NCBI RefSeq assembly: GCF_014109825.1
Contig: NZ_CP059576.1
Coordinates: 1 to 64,000 of the forward strand
DNA from: Legionella sp. PC997
GTDB taxonomy: Bacteria > Pseudomonadota > Gammaproteobacteria > Legionellales > Legionellaceae
Direction: 5' to 3'
DNA: 64,000 nt
The notes beneath the pieces were generated by a model. That model was not told where the DNA came from and searched no databases. It saw nothing but the letters and a program-made list of their open reading frames with translations. Numbering within the stretch: position 1 is the stretch's first letter; each line of letters opens with the position of its first letter. This document shows positions 50,307 through 59,477 of this stretch, piece by piece. Both the position numbers and the translations under genes were made by a program.

Positions 50307-50624
50307 GTGGATACTTTAGAAAAAATTAAAAAGCAAATAGCGGAAAATGCCATTCTGCTTTATATGAAAGGCACGCCGAAGATGCCACAATGTGGATTTT
50401 CTGCTCGTGCAGTACAATGTATCGAATCTTGCGGTGTAGATTTTGCCTATGTAGATGTTCTTGCTAATCCTGATATTCGCCAAACATTGCCACAATATGC
50501 TGATTGGCCTACTTTTCCCCAACTTTATGTGAAGGGTGAGTTAATCGGTGGTTCTGATATCATTGCTGAATTATTTCAACAAGGTGAATTAGAGCCCATG
50601 CTGCGTGATGCAATTGCTGCATAA
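50307..50624 (+). CDS. grxD: Monothiol glutaredoxin Grx4 (GrxD)
   Basis: Monothiol CGFS glutaredoxins carry and transfer iron-sulfur clusters. MPQCGFSARAV holds the active-site motif, and WPTFPQLYVKGELIGGSDI is the glutathione-binding segment. I place the start at GTG 50307, with AAGG about 7 bases upstream; a GTG at 50301 adds two residues. 105 residues. It is followed after 49 bases by the peroxiredoxin gene, so the two may be cotranscribed. Confidence 0.95.
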   Translation: MDTLEKIKKQIAENAILLYMKGTPKMPQCGFSARAVQCIESCGVDFAYVDVLANPDIRQTLPQYADWPTFPQLYVKGELIGGSDIIAELFQQGELEPMLRDAIAA

Positions 50625-50673
50625 TATAATTAGTTAATACCATAATAATAACGACAATGATGGAGATCATAGA

Positions 50674-51279
50674 ATGAGTGTATTAGTGGGACGAAAAGCT
50701 CCTGATTTTACCGTAGCGGCTGTTATGCCTAACGGTGAGATTATGGATAAATTTAATTTGCACGAGCATTTAAAAGGTAAGTATGGACTCGTGTTTTTTT
50801 ATCCTCTGGATTTTACTTTCGTATGTCCTTCTGAGTTGATTGCTTTAGACCATCGTATTGATGAGTTCAAAAGCCGTAATGTTGAAGTGGTTAGCGTTTC
50901 AATTGATTCACACTTCACTCACAATGCATACAGAAATACACCAATTAACAAGGGTGGTATTGGCCCAGTGCGCTATGTTATGGCTGCTGACATGACTCAT
51001 AGCATTTGCCAATCCTATGGAGTTGAACATCCGGCAGCAGGCGTTGCATTCCGTGGTGCATTTATTATTGATACCAATGGCGTAGTTCGTTCACAAATCG
51101 TAAATGATTTGCCTATTGGTCGTAATATGGATGAAATTTTAAGAATCATAGATGCAGTACAGCACTTTGAAGAAAATGGTGAAGTATGTCCTGCAGGTTG
51201 GGAAAAAGGTAAAGCAGGTATGAAGGCATCAACAGAAGGTGTTGCTGCTTATTTATCAGAGCATTCCGACTCCTTGTAA
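50674..51279 (+). CDS. 2-Cys peroxiredoxin (AhpC/Prx1 type)
   Basis: A thiol peroxidase that reduces H2O2 and alkyl hydroperoxides. The peroxidatic Cys is in DFTFVCPSE (about residue 49) and the resolving Cys in GEVCPAGW (about 170). 201 residues is typical of the typical 2-Cys class. GGAG precedes ATG 50674. No AhpF gene is adjacent, so the reductant is probably a thioredoxin-like partner elsewhere. A palindromic hairpin pair follows at 51286-51315. Confidence 0.94.
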   Translation: MSVLVGRKAPDFTVAAVMPNGEIMDKFNLHEHLKGKYGLVFFYPLDFTFVCPSELIALDHRIDEFKSRNVEVVSVSIDSHFTHNAYRNTPINKGGIGPVRYVMAADMTHSICQSYGVEHPAAGVAFRGAFIIDTNGVVRSQIVNDLPIGRNMDEILRIIDAVQHFEENGEVCPAGWEKGKAGMKASTEGVAAYLSEHSDSL

Positions 51280-51285
51280 AAAAGA

Positions 51286-51315
51286 TCCCGGGAGACACCA
51301 AGAGTCGTCCCGGGA
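51286..51315. repeat. Paired TCCCGGGA palindromes after the peroxiredoxin gene
   Basis: TCCCGGGA occurs at 51286-51293 and 51308-51315, each itself a palindrome, 14 bases apart. The pair can fold as one hairpin. No T-run follows. It resembles the CCCGGG-type hairpin after gyrB (6402-6438). Confidence 0.5.
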
Positions 51316-51369
51316 AATGAAATGACCCGCTCTAGTATCGTGAAACAAATTATTGTTCACCTATCCTAA

Positions 51370-51999
51370 CTAAATATTTTGCTGTGCGGTTTTCCAGATG
51401 TTGACCATACGGCAAAATAAATCGGCGGTTTTTTCTGCATCATAAATAGCTGAATGTGCTTCTTGAGCATCAAAAGGAATTCCTGCTGCTTGAGCTGCTT
51501 TGGCTAAGACGGTTTGTCCATACATAAATCCACCTAATGTGGCCGTATCGAAACAAGTAAACGCATGAAAGGGGGATTTAACTCCCGTTCTTTTGATGGC
51601 TTCCTTTATAAATAACAAATCAAACCACGCATTATGCCCCACCAAGACAGCACGTTGGCATTGAGTTTTTTTTAGTGCAGCAAAAATAGGTTTAAATAGA
51701 TTTTCTAAAGCAGTTTTCTCATCTAACGCAAAACGTAGAGGTTGGTATGGATCTATTTGATTGAATTCTAAGGATTTTTGATCCAATTCAGCGCCTGGGA
51801 AAGGCAAAATATGTTCAAAATGACTTGCCCCACGATGAAAATTTCCGTGTTCATCCATAGAAACTAATACGATACACATTTCTAACAATGCATTCTTGCA
51901 TGGATCTACTCCGGCTGTTTCTACATCAACCACTATAGGCAAAAAACCACGAAATCGTTCTTTTATATTCATATTAAATACACTATCGCTTGGGCGCAT
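51370..51999 (-). CDS. rnt: Ribonuclease T
   Basis: RNase T is a DEDD 3'-5' exoribonuclease that trims tRNA CCA ends and other stable RNAs. The DEDD residues lie in IVVDVETAG, GHNAWFDLLF and HSAIYDAEKTADLF. GGAG lies 6 bases before ATG 51999, giving 209 residues, and this start overlaps the 3' end of pyrC by 17 bases. Coupling with pyrC is therefore likely. Confidence 0.94.
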   Translation of the reverse strand: MRPSDSVFNMNIKERFRGFLPIVVDVETAGVDPCKNALLEMCIVLVSMDEHGNFHRGASHFEHILPFPGAELDQKSLEFNQIDPYQPLRFALDEKTALENLFKPIFAALKKTQCQRAVLVGHNAWFDLLFIKEAIKRTGVKSPFHAFTCFDTATLGGFMYGQTVLAKAAQAAGIPFDAQEAHSAIYDAEKTADLFCRMVNIWKTAQQNI

Positions 52000-53020
52000 G
52001 AATACTCCATGGAATGGTTTCACCTGCAGCGATGGGAACAACTTGGCTGGAGCCTAAAGGCAGATAAGCGGGTATGGTTTGAGGAGATTTAATTAATTCA
52101 ATGTGTTGTTGATTGATCGGTAGTTGATAGAACTCGGCACCAAAGCGACTGAGAAAATGATTGAGTTGTTTTAACTGGTTCATTTCATCAAATACCTGCG
52201 TGTAAAGAGCGAGAGCAAATGGTGCAGAATAAATTCCTGCACATCCACAAGCACTTTCTTTGGTACTGACGATATGAGGAGCACTATCCGTTCCCGCAAA
52301 AAACTTAGAATTACCGCTACACGCGGCCCCTAGTAACGCTTTTTGATCGTGTTCATGCTTTAAAATAGGTAAACAATAATAATGGGGTCTCAGCCCCCCA
52401 GCCAGCAACTTATTACGGTTATATAATAAATGATGTGGAGTAATCGTTGCTGCAACTGTTGCTGGGGCATCGGTGACATATTCGACCGCAGCCCGCGTTG
52501 ATATGTGTTCAAGCACTATTCTTAGTTTGGGAAAATTTCGTACGATCGGCTTTAGATATTCCTCTATAAATAAGGACTCACGTTCAAAAATGTCACTATG
52601 GGTTACTTCTCCATGAATTTGCAATACCAGGTTGCTACTTTGTAACACTTCAAAAAGGGGATAAAGATCAGTTAACGACTTTGCACCTGCCTCTGAATTG
52701 GTCGTTGCCCCTGCTGGGTACAGTTTGGCACCAAGAATATAAGAAGTTTTCGCTGCTTCTTTTAATTCTTCAGGACGTACGAAATCATTCAGGTAAAAGG
52801 TCATATAGGGTTCAAAGGTAGCCCCTTGAGGGAGTGCTTTTAGAATTCTAGTTCTGTATTCACTAAGGGAGGACAATGAGGTTAGAGCTGGCTTAAGATT
52901 TGGCATTACTAATGCGCGAGCAAAATGCTGGGCCGTATCAGCCACGGTGTGTTCTAGCATCTCATTATCTCTAAGATGGACATGCCAATCATCCGGACGA
53001 TTAATTATTAGCGTTTGCAT
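51983..53020 (-). CDS. pyrC: Dihydroorotase
   Basis: PyrC cyclises carbamoyl aspartate to dihydroorotate in pyrimidine synthesis. Zinc ligands begin in DDWHVHLRD; the carbamylated Lys is in GAKLYPAGATT, and the catalytic Asp in GTDSAPH. About 345 residues from ATG 53020, the class II E. coli-type size. The frame is open upstream to 53116, but those 32 residues lack family similarity. It diverges from the motY-like gene, leaving a 69-base promoter region (53021-53089). Confidence 0.94.
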   Translation of the reverse strand: MQTLIINRPDDWHVHLRDNEMLEHTVADTAQHFARALVMPNLKPALTSLSSLSEYRTRILKALPQGATFEPYMTFYLNDFVRPEELKEAAKTSYILGAKLYPAGATTNSEAGAKSLTDLYPLFEVLQSSNLVLQIHGEVTHSDIFERESLFIEEYLKPIVRNFPKLRIVLEHISTRAAVEYVTDAPATVAATITPHHLLYNRNKLLAGGLRPHYYCLPILKHEHDQKALLGAACSGNSKFFAGTDSAPHIVSTKESACGCAGIYSAPFALALYTQVFDEMNQLKQLNHFLSRFGAEFYQLPINQQHIELIKSPQTIPAYLPLGSSQVVPIAAGETIPWSIHAPKR

Positions 53021-53089
53021 AGTAAAGATTCCTGCGTTTTTGCCGATAATTAAGGATAACATGAAACAAGTCACGAGAATGAGTAAAAG

Positions 53090-53971
53090 ATGGCATTTGT
53101 GGATCAAAAAGGACAATTTCTAGCATGTATTGCATTGAGCACAGTGCTTATAATAGATACAGGACATGCAATGACGCAGATTCAGTTTGCAAATCCTTTA
53201 GGGGCAAAGGGATGGCGGGTCAGCCGTAACCCGATACGTTGTGGGTTATCCCTTACTATCCCTAATTTTGGTATTGCCTATTTTGAACAGTATGCAGCCC
53301 AACCACCCCATTTTATTATACGAACATGGAATGAAGTACAGCAGTATTTACCTGCTAAAATCATCATAAAATCGCCCAATTGGAAACCAGATCGACCTGC
53401 GGTTCTAGCAGGGGAATTAATGGTTAAACCGGGGGAATTTGGCATCTATCTAAAACGGGATGCAAGTTTAAAGCTGCTTACGTTTCTTTCACAAGGTTAT
53501 GAGCCTAACTTCAGTTATCGAGCCGAGACAGGATTTAATACCCTTGTTGCTTTATCACCTGTGGGTTTTCAAAAACCCTATTCTCGCTATCAAGAATGTA
53601 TTGGAAGCTTGTTACCTTTTGATTATGAACAAGTACGAGAGAGTGTGTTCCATTATAAAGAAGATGGAAGCGAATTAAGTGATAAGGATAAGGATCAATT
53701 GCGGCGTATTGCACGCTATGCAGAGGCCGATGCTCAAATAAATGAACTAAGAATTATTGGTTATGCAGATGCTAATGGGCGCAAAGGGTATAATAACGCA
53801 GTATCTGAAAATAGAGCACGAATTGTGGAAAAATATCTGTTACACCTGGGTGTACCTAAAAAAATATTACATGTGACTTGGGTTGGAGAACTGTATCCAG
53901 TAGCAAGAAATGATACTGATGTCGGTCGGGCAGCAAATCGACGAGTAGTGATTACGCTCATAAAGAAATAA
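53090..53971 (+). CDS. motY: MotY-like OmpA-family protein
   Basis: A 293-residue exported protein. The N-terminal domain has the MotY-type features W..SRNPIRCGLSLTIPNFGIAYFEQ and SPNWKP, and the C-terminal half is an OmpA-like peptidoglycan-binding domain (IIGYADANGRKGYNNAVSENRARIVEKYL, then GRAANRRVVI). MotY forms the T-ring that helps assemble the sodium-driven PomAB stator in Vibrio. No stator genes are adjacent. The start at 53090 has GAG about 6 bases upstream. Identification is by domain layout. Confidence 0.82.
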   Translation: MAFVDQKGQFLACIALSTVLIIDTGHAMTQIQFANPLGAKGWRVSRNPIRCGLSLTIPNFGIAYFEQYAAQPPHFIIRTWNEVQQYLPAKIIIKSPNWKPDRPAVLAGELMVKPGEFGIYLKRDASLKLLTFLSQGYEPNFSYRAETGFNTLVALSPVGFQKPYSRYQECIGSLLPFDYEQVRESVFHYKEDGSELSDKDKDQLRRIARYAEADAQINELRIIGYADANGRKGYNNAVSENRARIVEKYLLHLGVPKKILHVTWVGELYPVARNDTDVGRAANRRVVITLIKK

Positions 53972-54367
53972 AATAAGTTGGCTTATAGTGCCAAAAAAAT
54001 TAATTAATTGCACTGTCTTTGACTTTAGAAAAAGGTTGCAAGTTGCAATAGATGCACTATATTAGTGATCCTGAATATGCTATTTTTACTTTTTTTAAAA
54101 GCCAGTGCACAGGTTTCATTTTTTTATAAACAAAACCAAAGAATCGCCATGGTGACCAAAAAAAATATCCAGTGCATAAAAAAAGCATATCCAATTGAAA
54201 AATATTAATTTTTTTTTGTAAATCTTCTTGACTTATTCTTTTCCACTGCTAATACTCACACTGTTGCATGCATCGACCTGAAGCGACGAAGGCATGCTAA
54301 TGACAACTCCTAGTAGAGAGTTATCAATGAAATCGGAAACAATAATAATTTATGCGGAGACATAAGC
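53972..54367. other. Long intergenic region upstream of the first MOMP gene
   Basis: This 396-base region is AT-rich. It contains the promoter at 54228-54255, a 5' stem-loop just after the predicted start point (arms 54266-54271 and 54292-54297), and a small dyad at about 54304-54321. A second, weaker promoter-like pair lies near 54033-54060. No gene is visible. Confidence 0.5.
54228..54255 (+). promoter_or_regulatory. Predicted promoter of the first MOMP gene
   Basis: TTGACT (54228-54233) and TAATAC (54250-54255) are 16 bases apart. Transcription would start near 54262, giving a leader of about 105 bases that begins with a GCATGC stem-loop. Confidence 0.65.
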
Positions 54368-55330
54368 ATGTTAAGTTTAAAGAAAACAACTTTAGCAATT
54401 TTAGCTTTAGGAAGCAGTACACTATTTGCAGGTACCATGGGTCCAGTATGTACCCCCGGTAACGTTACTGTTCCTTGCCCAAGTACTGGATGGAACGTTG
54501 GCGGCCAAGCATTAGTATTGCAAACAATGACTGATAATGACGTTTCTCTGGACCTCGACATTACTCCATCAGGCGTTTCTTTGAATACAGAATTAGACGC
54601 TCAATGGAACTGGGGCTTCCAAATTGAAGGTTCTTACCATTTCAATACTGGAAACGACATTACCTTAACTTGGTACCACTTGGATTCTGGTTGGAACAAC
54701 CATGAATTTACTCCTGATTTTGCTCCAGATGTATTAATTGGTTTTGGTCATAAGAACCGATGGGATGCTGTGAACGGTGAATTCGGTCAATTCGTTGATT
54801 TCAGTGCCAACAAGAAAATCCGTTTCCATGGCGGTTTCCAATTTGCGAGTATCAAGAGAAGCATGCATGCGTTTGGAACAGACTTTGATGCTGGTGTTCC
54901 AGACTATACTCTAACATTTGAAGGAGACACTCAGTTCAACGGATTCGGACCACGTACTGGTATCGACATGAACTATGTATTCGGTAATGGTTTTGGTATT
55001 TATGCTAAAGCAGCTGCTGCAGTTTTAGTGGGTTCACAAAAACACAGCTACGATGTTGATTTTATTGACCCAGATGGTTCTAATCCTGTTCTTCCTAGTG
55101 TGTTCACCGTTGACATTAGCGGATCTAGAACAGCGGTTGTTCCAGAATTAGAAGTTAAGTTAGGTGCTAGCTATGACTATGCAATGGCACAAGGTGATTT
55201 GGTTCTGGATGCAGGTTACATGTGGTTCGACTACATTCATGCGTTGAACGGCACTGTATTACCCGTTACAGCAACTGATTTCGCTGCTGCCGGTCCTTAC
55301 TTTGGCTTGAAATATATAGGAAACATTTAA
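54368..55330 (+). CDS. Major outer membrane protein (MOMP), copy 1
   Basis: Legionella-type porin of 320 residues. The signal peptide ends at STLFAG, and the mature start has the characteristic [14 protein letters not shown] with two cysteines, which in Legionella MOMP cross-link the porin. The C-terminus ([12 protein letters not shown]) is aromatic beta-barrel sequence. GGAG lies 8 bases before the ATG. It is almost identical at DNA level to copy 2 across about 54461-54905, while both ends differ. In L. pneumophila MOMP binds complement C3 and mediates uptake. Confidence 0.95.
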   Translation: MLSLKKTTLAILALGSSTLFAGTMGPVCTPGNVTVPCPSTGWNVGGQALVLQTMTDNDVSLDLDITPSGVSLNTELDAQWNWGFQIEGSYHFNTGNDITLTWYHLDSGWNNHEFTPDFAPDVLIGFGHKNRWDAVNGEFGQFVDFSANKKIRFHGGFQFASIKRSMHAFGTDFDAGVPDYTLTFEGDTQFNGFGPRTGIDMNYVFGNGFGIYAKAAAAVLVGSQKHSYDVDFIDPDGSNPVLPSVFTVDISGSRTAVVPELEVKLGASYDYAMAQGDLVLDAGYMWFDYIHALNGTVLPVTATDFAAAGPYFGLKYIGNI

Positions 55331-55364
55331 TTCGCTATCATTTTAATAAATTTAATCGATACTG

Positions 55365-55393
55365 TTGACTTTAAGAAGGTCCGGTTAGATAAT
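55365..55393 (+). promoter_or_regulatory. Predicted promoter of the second MOMP gene
   Basis: TTGACT (55365-55370) and GATAAT (55388-55393) are 17 bases apart, a strong sigma-70 match. Transcription would begin near 55400, at the first base of the hairpin that follows. Confidence 0.7.
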
Positions 55394-55400
55394 TGAGCAA

Positions 55401-55434
55401 GGTACGCTCTCGGTATAGAGCGAATATGCGTACC
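55401..55434 (+). promoter_or_regulatory. 5' leader stem-loop of the second MOMP mRNA
   Basis: GGTACGC (55401-55407) pairs with GCGTACC (55428-55434), and inside it GCTCT (55406-55410) pairs with AGAGC (55417-55421). Because the predicted start point is at about 55400, the mRNA would begin with this hairpin. Stem-loops at the 5' terminus protect mRNAs such as E. coli ompA from decay. Confidence 0.55.
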
Positions 55435-55492
55435 GTTGCTAACAATTTAAATTGGTAACGAACGGAAATAATAATAAAAAGTGGAGATAAGC

Positions 55493-56455
55493 ATGTTAAA
55501 TTTGAAAAAAACAGCGTTAGCTGTTCTTGCTTTAGGTAGCAGTGCAGTATTCGCTGGTACCATGGGCCCAGTTTGTACCCCAGGTAACGTTACTGTTCCT
55601 TGCCCAAGTACTGGATGGAACGTTGGCGGCCAAGCATTAGTATTGCAAACAATGACTGATAATGACGTTTCTCTGAACCTGGACATTACTCCATCAGGCG
55701 TTTCTTTGAATACAGAACTAGACGCTCAATGGAACTGGGGCTTCCAAATTGAAGGTTCTTACCATTTCAATACTGGAAACGACATTACCTTAACTTGGTA
55801 CCATTTGGATTCTGGTTGGAACAACCATGAATTTACTCCTGATTTTGCTCCAGATGTATTAATTGGTTTTGGTCATAAGAACCGATGGGATGCTGTGAAC
55901 GGTGAATTCGGTCAATATGTTGATTTCAGTGCCAACAAGAAAATCCGTTTCCATGGCGGTTTCCAATTTGCGAGTATCAAGAGAAGCATGCATGCGTTTG
56001 CTACAGACTTTGATGCTGGCGTTCCAGACTTTACTGTTGGATTTGAAGGTAACACTCAATACAACGGATTTGGTCCACGTACTGGTATCGACATGAACTA
56101 CGTATTCGGCAACGGTTTTGGTATTTATGCTAAAGCAGCTGCTGCAGTATTAGTTGGTTCACAAAAACACAGCTACGATGTTGACTTCGTTGATGCAGAT
56201 GGTTCTGTTCCTGGTCTTCCAACTGTGTTCACTGTTGATGTTAGCGGTTCTAGAACAGCAATCGTTCCAGAATTAGAAGCTAAGTTAGGTGCTAGCTATA
56301 CTTATGCAATGGCACAAGGTGATTTAACTCTGGATGCTGGTTACATGTGGTTCGACTACATTCATGCGTTAAACACAACTGTATTACCAGTTACAGCAAC
56401 TGACTTCAGCGCTGCTGGTCCTTACTTCGGTCTGAAGTATGTTGGAAATATTTAA
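55493..56455 (+). CDS. Major outer membrane protein (MOMP), copy 2
   Basis: A 320-residue paralog of copy 1, at an exact offset of 1125 bases. The signal peptide, the [15 protein letters not shown] start of the mature protein and the [12 protein letters not shown] end are conserved. The central block (about 55586-56025) differs from copy 1 at only a few bases, whereas the signal region and the last third differ at many synonymous sites. GGAG lies about 6 bases before ATG 55493; an upstream in-frame ATG at 55481 overlaps that site and is unlikely. It is followed by a strong terminator at 56481. Confidence 0.95.
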   Translation: MLNLKKTALAVLALGSSAVFAGTMGPVCTPGNVTVPCPSTGWNVGGQALVLQTMTDNDVSLNLDITPSGVSLNTELDAQWNWGFQIEGSYHFNTGNDITLTWYHLDSGWNNHEFTPDFAPDVLIGFGHKNRWDAVNGEFGQYVDFSANKKIRFHGGFQFASIKRSMHAFATDFDAGVPDFTVGFEGNTQYNGFGPRTGIDMNYVFGNGFGIYAKAAAAVLVGSQKHSYDVDFVDADGSVPGLPTVFTVDVSGSRTAIVPELEAKLGASYTYAMAQGDLTLDAGYMWFDYIHALNTTVLPVTATDFSAAGPYFGLKYVGNI

Positions 56456-56480
56456 TTTCTTAATTGATTAAGATCTTATA

Positions 56481-56510
56481 AAAGCCCGTCAAATGATGGG
56501 CTTTTTTTTT
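56481..56510 (+). terminator. Terminator after the second MOMP gene
   Basis: AAAGCCCGTC (56481-56490) pairs with GATGGGCTTT around an AAAT loop and runs into ten T. It stands 26 bases after the stop and 15 bases before the third MOMP start, so the third gene depends on read-through or its own promoter. Confidence 0.9.
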
Positions 56511-56524
56511 CTAATGGAGTATTC

Positions 56525-57487
56525 ATGTTTAAGAAAACAACTATAGCTGTATTGGGATTGGCAGCAAGTGTAGCTACTGCCGGCGGTATGGGTCCTGTTT
56601 GTACCCCAGGTAATGTTACAGTTCCATGTGTAACAAAACTCTGGGATTTTAGCGCTCAAGCGCTCTACCTAAGATCAATCTATGGTAGTGAAAAATCGAT
56701 ACAATTCGGTACATTACCAGTAAATAAAGAAATAAAGAATGATTGGAATTGGGGCTATTTTTTAGAAGGGTCTTACCATTTTAATACCGGAAGTGATATT
56801 ACTGTCAATTGGATGCATTTCAGTACTTCTACCGGACCAACAGAGTTTTTCGGAGTTTTGAATATCCCGGTTACGGGTTTACCACCTATTCCAGCTCCAT
56901 TTGATTTTATTAGTCGCAATAGAATTGACCAAGTTAATGTCGTGATGGGACAACATACTGATATTAGCATGCGTAAGAAAATGCGCTTCTATGCGGGTAT
57001 GCAGTACGCGAATATCCAATCCACAGCTACAAATTATTATATAACCGAATTTATTCCTGCTCTTGTGACAAATCCTTTTAGCAAATTTGACAATACTGAC
57101 TATAAAGGTTTTGGACCGGTAGTTGGAATTGACTATGCTTACAATTTGACAGACTCGCTAAGCGTGACTGCAAATGGAGGCGGCTCAGTGCTCTATGGTA
57201 CGAATCGCTACCACGCAGGTTTTGTTGTATCACCTCAGCAGGCAATTGTTGAGCAGGTATTCTTTCGTAAGAGAGGTATTGTTCCAAGCTTAGAAGCTAA
57301 ACTTGGTATCAATTATGCGCGTCCTACACCAATAGGTCTTGCCAATATCCAAGCGGGTTACCAAGTAGTGAATTATTTCCACGTTTTAGAAGAGCAACCA
57401 TTCCCCAATTTATTTGGTCCAATACGTCCAGTAGATTATGGTCTTTTTGGTCCCTATTTTGGTCTGAAGTTAATTGGTAATGCATAA
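56525..57487 (+). CDS. Divergent MOMP-family porin, copy 3
   Basis: A 320-residue MOMP-family protein with the conserved [16 protein letters not shown] mature start, the [16 protein letters not shown](S/N)DIT block and the FGPYFGLKLIGNA end, but diverged throughout the loops. TGGAG precedes ATG 56525. It is only 69 bases from copy 2, with a strong terminator between. The diverged extracellular loops suggest a different pore or antigenic role. A strong terminator follows at 57525. Confidence 0.92.
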   Translation: MFKKTTIAVLGLAASVATAGGMGPVCTPGNVTVPCVTKLWDFSAQALYLRSIYGSEKSIQFGTLPVNKEIKNDWNWGYFLEGSYHFNTGSDITVNWMHFSTSTGPTEFFGVLNIPVTGLPPIPAPFDFISRNRIDQVNVVMGQHTDISMRKKMRFYAGMQYANIQSTATNYYITEFIPALVTNPFSKFDNTDYKGFGPVVGIDYAYNLTDSLSVTANGGGSVLYGTNRYHAGFVVSPQQAIVEQVFFRKRGIVPSLEAKLGINYARPTPIGLANIQAGYQVVNYFHVLEEQPFPNLFGPIRPVDYGLFGPYFGLKLIGNA

Positions 57488-57524
57488 TCCAAACTAGATA
57501 TCCACTTTCCGTTAATGCTCATTA

Positions 57525-57556
57525 AAACCCATAGATCGACTATGGGTTTTTTTTTT
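57525..57556 (+). terminator. Terminator after the third MOMP gene
   Basis: AAAACCCATAG (57525-57535) and CTATGGGTTTT form an 11-bp stem around a 5-base loop, running into a stretch of T to 57556. It ends the porin cluster. Confidence 0.92.
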
Positions 57557-57682
57557 GCGGATTGGAATAAGTAACAAATTTTAAGCAAATTTGTGAAAAA
57601 GATGCTAGCCACTCCTTGTTTACCAAGCTATAATTTTCTGCCTTTCCGATGTGGAAGTAAAAATAATGAACAGGAGTACCGC

Positions 57683-59281
57683 ATGCAATATAAAAAAATC
57701 ATATTGGCCCTAGTCTGTTTGTCATCGCCACTCTATGCGGAACATGATCAGCAGTTGCAACGTCAAATAGCCCGTTTACAGAAACAAGCGCAACAATTAC
57801 AAACTCAATTAGATTCCTTGCAGAAAGAACTAGTTGCTCAGAAAGTGAGTCAGTCAAGCAAGCCAAATAAAAAGCAAGCTAAAAAATCAGAGCCAGTTGT
57901 TCATAAAAAACCAGCAAAGAAACATGAAAATGAAAAACATGAAAAAATGGTCAAATACCATTCATCCACGCTCTCAGTGCATACCCCAGAGGAACATCCA
58001 GAATCTATTGGATTTTATCCAACTGCCTTAGTGGCTGAAAGTCGAGTTGTTACTTATATCGCTGGGACACCTGTCGTGACCTCTCCGTATTTAGGGGATA
58101 GACCTGCATTCGATGGGTCAGATTATATTGTGAATATTTCCAGTATTAACCGTGACATTCGTTTGATGCAACAACGTCGAAAATTATACAGAGCCTATAG
58201 AAATATGGGTTATCCGATTCCAGAGAGACCAATTATTGCACTAAGTGGGAAAGCTGAGCCTGTGGGCATGATCAATAGTGATTTTGTTGGTGGAACCAAT
58301 GTTGATTTGACTTTGGGCTCGAGCGAGGTAGATGTTGCAGCTGCGTTAAATCAAAATGTCGAGGCATATATCGCACTCGCCTATGATGAGAGTCCTCCTG
58401 ATGTGGGTCCAAGAATTAATAACTCCGCATTTAACCTTAATATGGGTTTTGTGAATGTCGGTAATTTGGATAAGACGCCCTTTTATTTTACTGCTGGTCA
58501 GTTGTATGTGCCTTTCGGACGTTATTCTAGCGCCATGATTAGTGCCCCACTGACCCTAAATTTAGCTCGTACTAAAACAAGACCTTTTATTATAGGTTAT
58601 AAATCACAGGAAGATACCGGGCCATTTGCTGCAGCCTATATATATCGAAGTGATACGACCTTAGGACGCGCTGGTGTAGGCGGTGCCAATGTCGGTTATG
58701 TGTTTGCATTTACGGAAGCCACCGGTGAAATAGGTGCAAGTTACATTAGCTCCATCGATGATGCAGCGGGAATGCAAAATACTGGGGGTAATCCCGGCAC
58801 TTTTGGTGGGTTTGGCTCATTACTTAATGGCAATGAATTAGTCCGTAAGACGGATGCTGTGGATATTTATGGAAACATGGGTTATGACCGATTTAACTTT
58901 GCTGCTGAATGGGTGGCTACTATTGAATCATTTAGAACCCAGGATTTAAGTTTCAATGGACATGGTGCAAAACCACAGGCATTACAAACAGAAATTGGTA
59001 TGACGTTTAAAGCCTTTAACCGACCTGCATCTATCGGTGTGGGTTACCAACATACCAAAGAGGCCCTTGCATTAAATCTACCAGAACACCGTTTCATTGG
59101 CGTATTTAATATTTCTATCTGGAAAGATACTGTAGAAAGTATCGAATATCGACATGAAATTGATTATGGATCTAACGATTTCGCTAATGGTGCTTCTGCC
59201 CCTGGTTTTGTCAATGCCCCCACACTAGGTACCGGAGGTACAGCGGATACAGTTTCTGCTCAAATTGGGGTTTATTTCTAA
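57683..59281 (+). CDS. LbtU-like outer membrane porin (siderophore porin family)
   Basis: About 532 residues from ATG 57683, with AGGAG 7 bases upstream; the upstream frame lacks a signal. A signal peptide ends at PLYA. Next come a coiled coil of about 35 residues (heptads of Gln and Leu) and a Lys/Pro-rich linker (about 60-90), then a beta-barrel domain ending in the aromatic AQIGVYF. The segment NLARTKTRPFIIGYKS and the barrel pattern match the LbtU family, which imports legiobactin in L. pneumophila. The ligand here is unproven, and no lbtA/B genes are adjacent. Confidence 0.75.
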   Translation: MQYKKIILALVCLSSPLYAEHDQQLQRQIARLQKQAQQLQTQLDSLQKELVAQKVSQSSKPNKKQAKKSEPVVHKKPAKKHENEKHEKMVKYHSSTLSVHTPEEHPESIGFYPTALVAESRVVTYIAGTPVVTSPYLGDRPAFDGSDYIVNISSINRDIRLMQQRRKLYRAYRNMGYPIPERPIIALSGKAEPVGMINSDFVGGTNVDLTLGSSEVDVAAALNQNVEAYIALAYDESPPDVGPRINNSAFNLNMGFVNVGNLDKTPFYFTAGQLYVPFGRYSSAMISAPLTLNLARTKTRPFIIGYKSQEDTGPFAAAYIYRSDTTLGRAGVGGANVGYVFAFTEATGEIGASYISSIDDAAGMQNTGGNPGTFGGFGSLLNGNELVRKTDAVDIYGNMGYDRFNFAAEWVATIESFRTQDLSFNGHGAKPQALQTEIGMTFKAFNRPASIGVGYQHTKEALALNLPEHRFIGVFNISIWKDTVESIEYRHEIDYGSNDFANGASAPGFVNAPTLGTGGTADTVSAQIGVYF

Positions 59282-59294
59282 AATAATATCATTC

Positions 59295-59329
59295 AACCTG
59301 GGTGAAAGTACCCCCTGTCACCCAGGGTT
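59295..59329. repeat. Hairpin after the LbtU-like gene
   Basis: AACCTGGGTGA (59295-59305) pairs with TCACCCAGGGTT (59318-59329) with one bulged base. It shares the CCTGGGTGA motif with the element at 61616-61643. It may be a terminator without a T-run or part of a dispersed repeat family. Confidence 0.55.
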
Positions 59330-59477
59330 ACAGTGCATCATGCAGAATGCATAATCTCATAGATCGATACGTTACATCTTCTCCCTGCTTATCCTACTGA
59401 TTTTGCAATGCATGCAGCAATAAAGATGCAAATTGTGCTATCTTTTAACATATAGCGTATTTTATTAGGAAGGGAGC

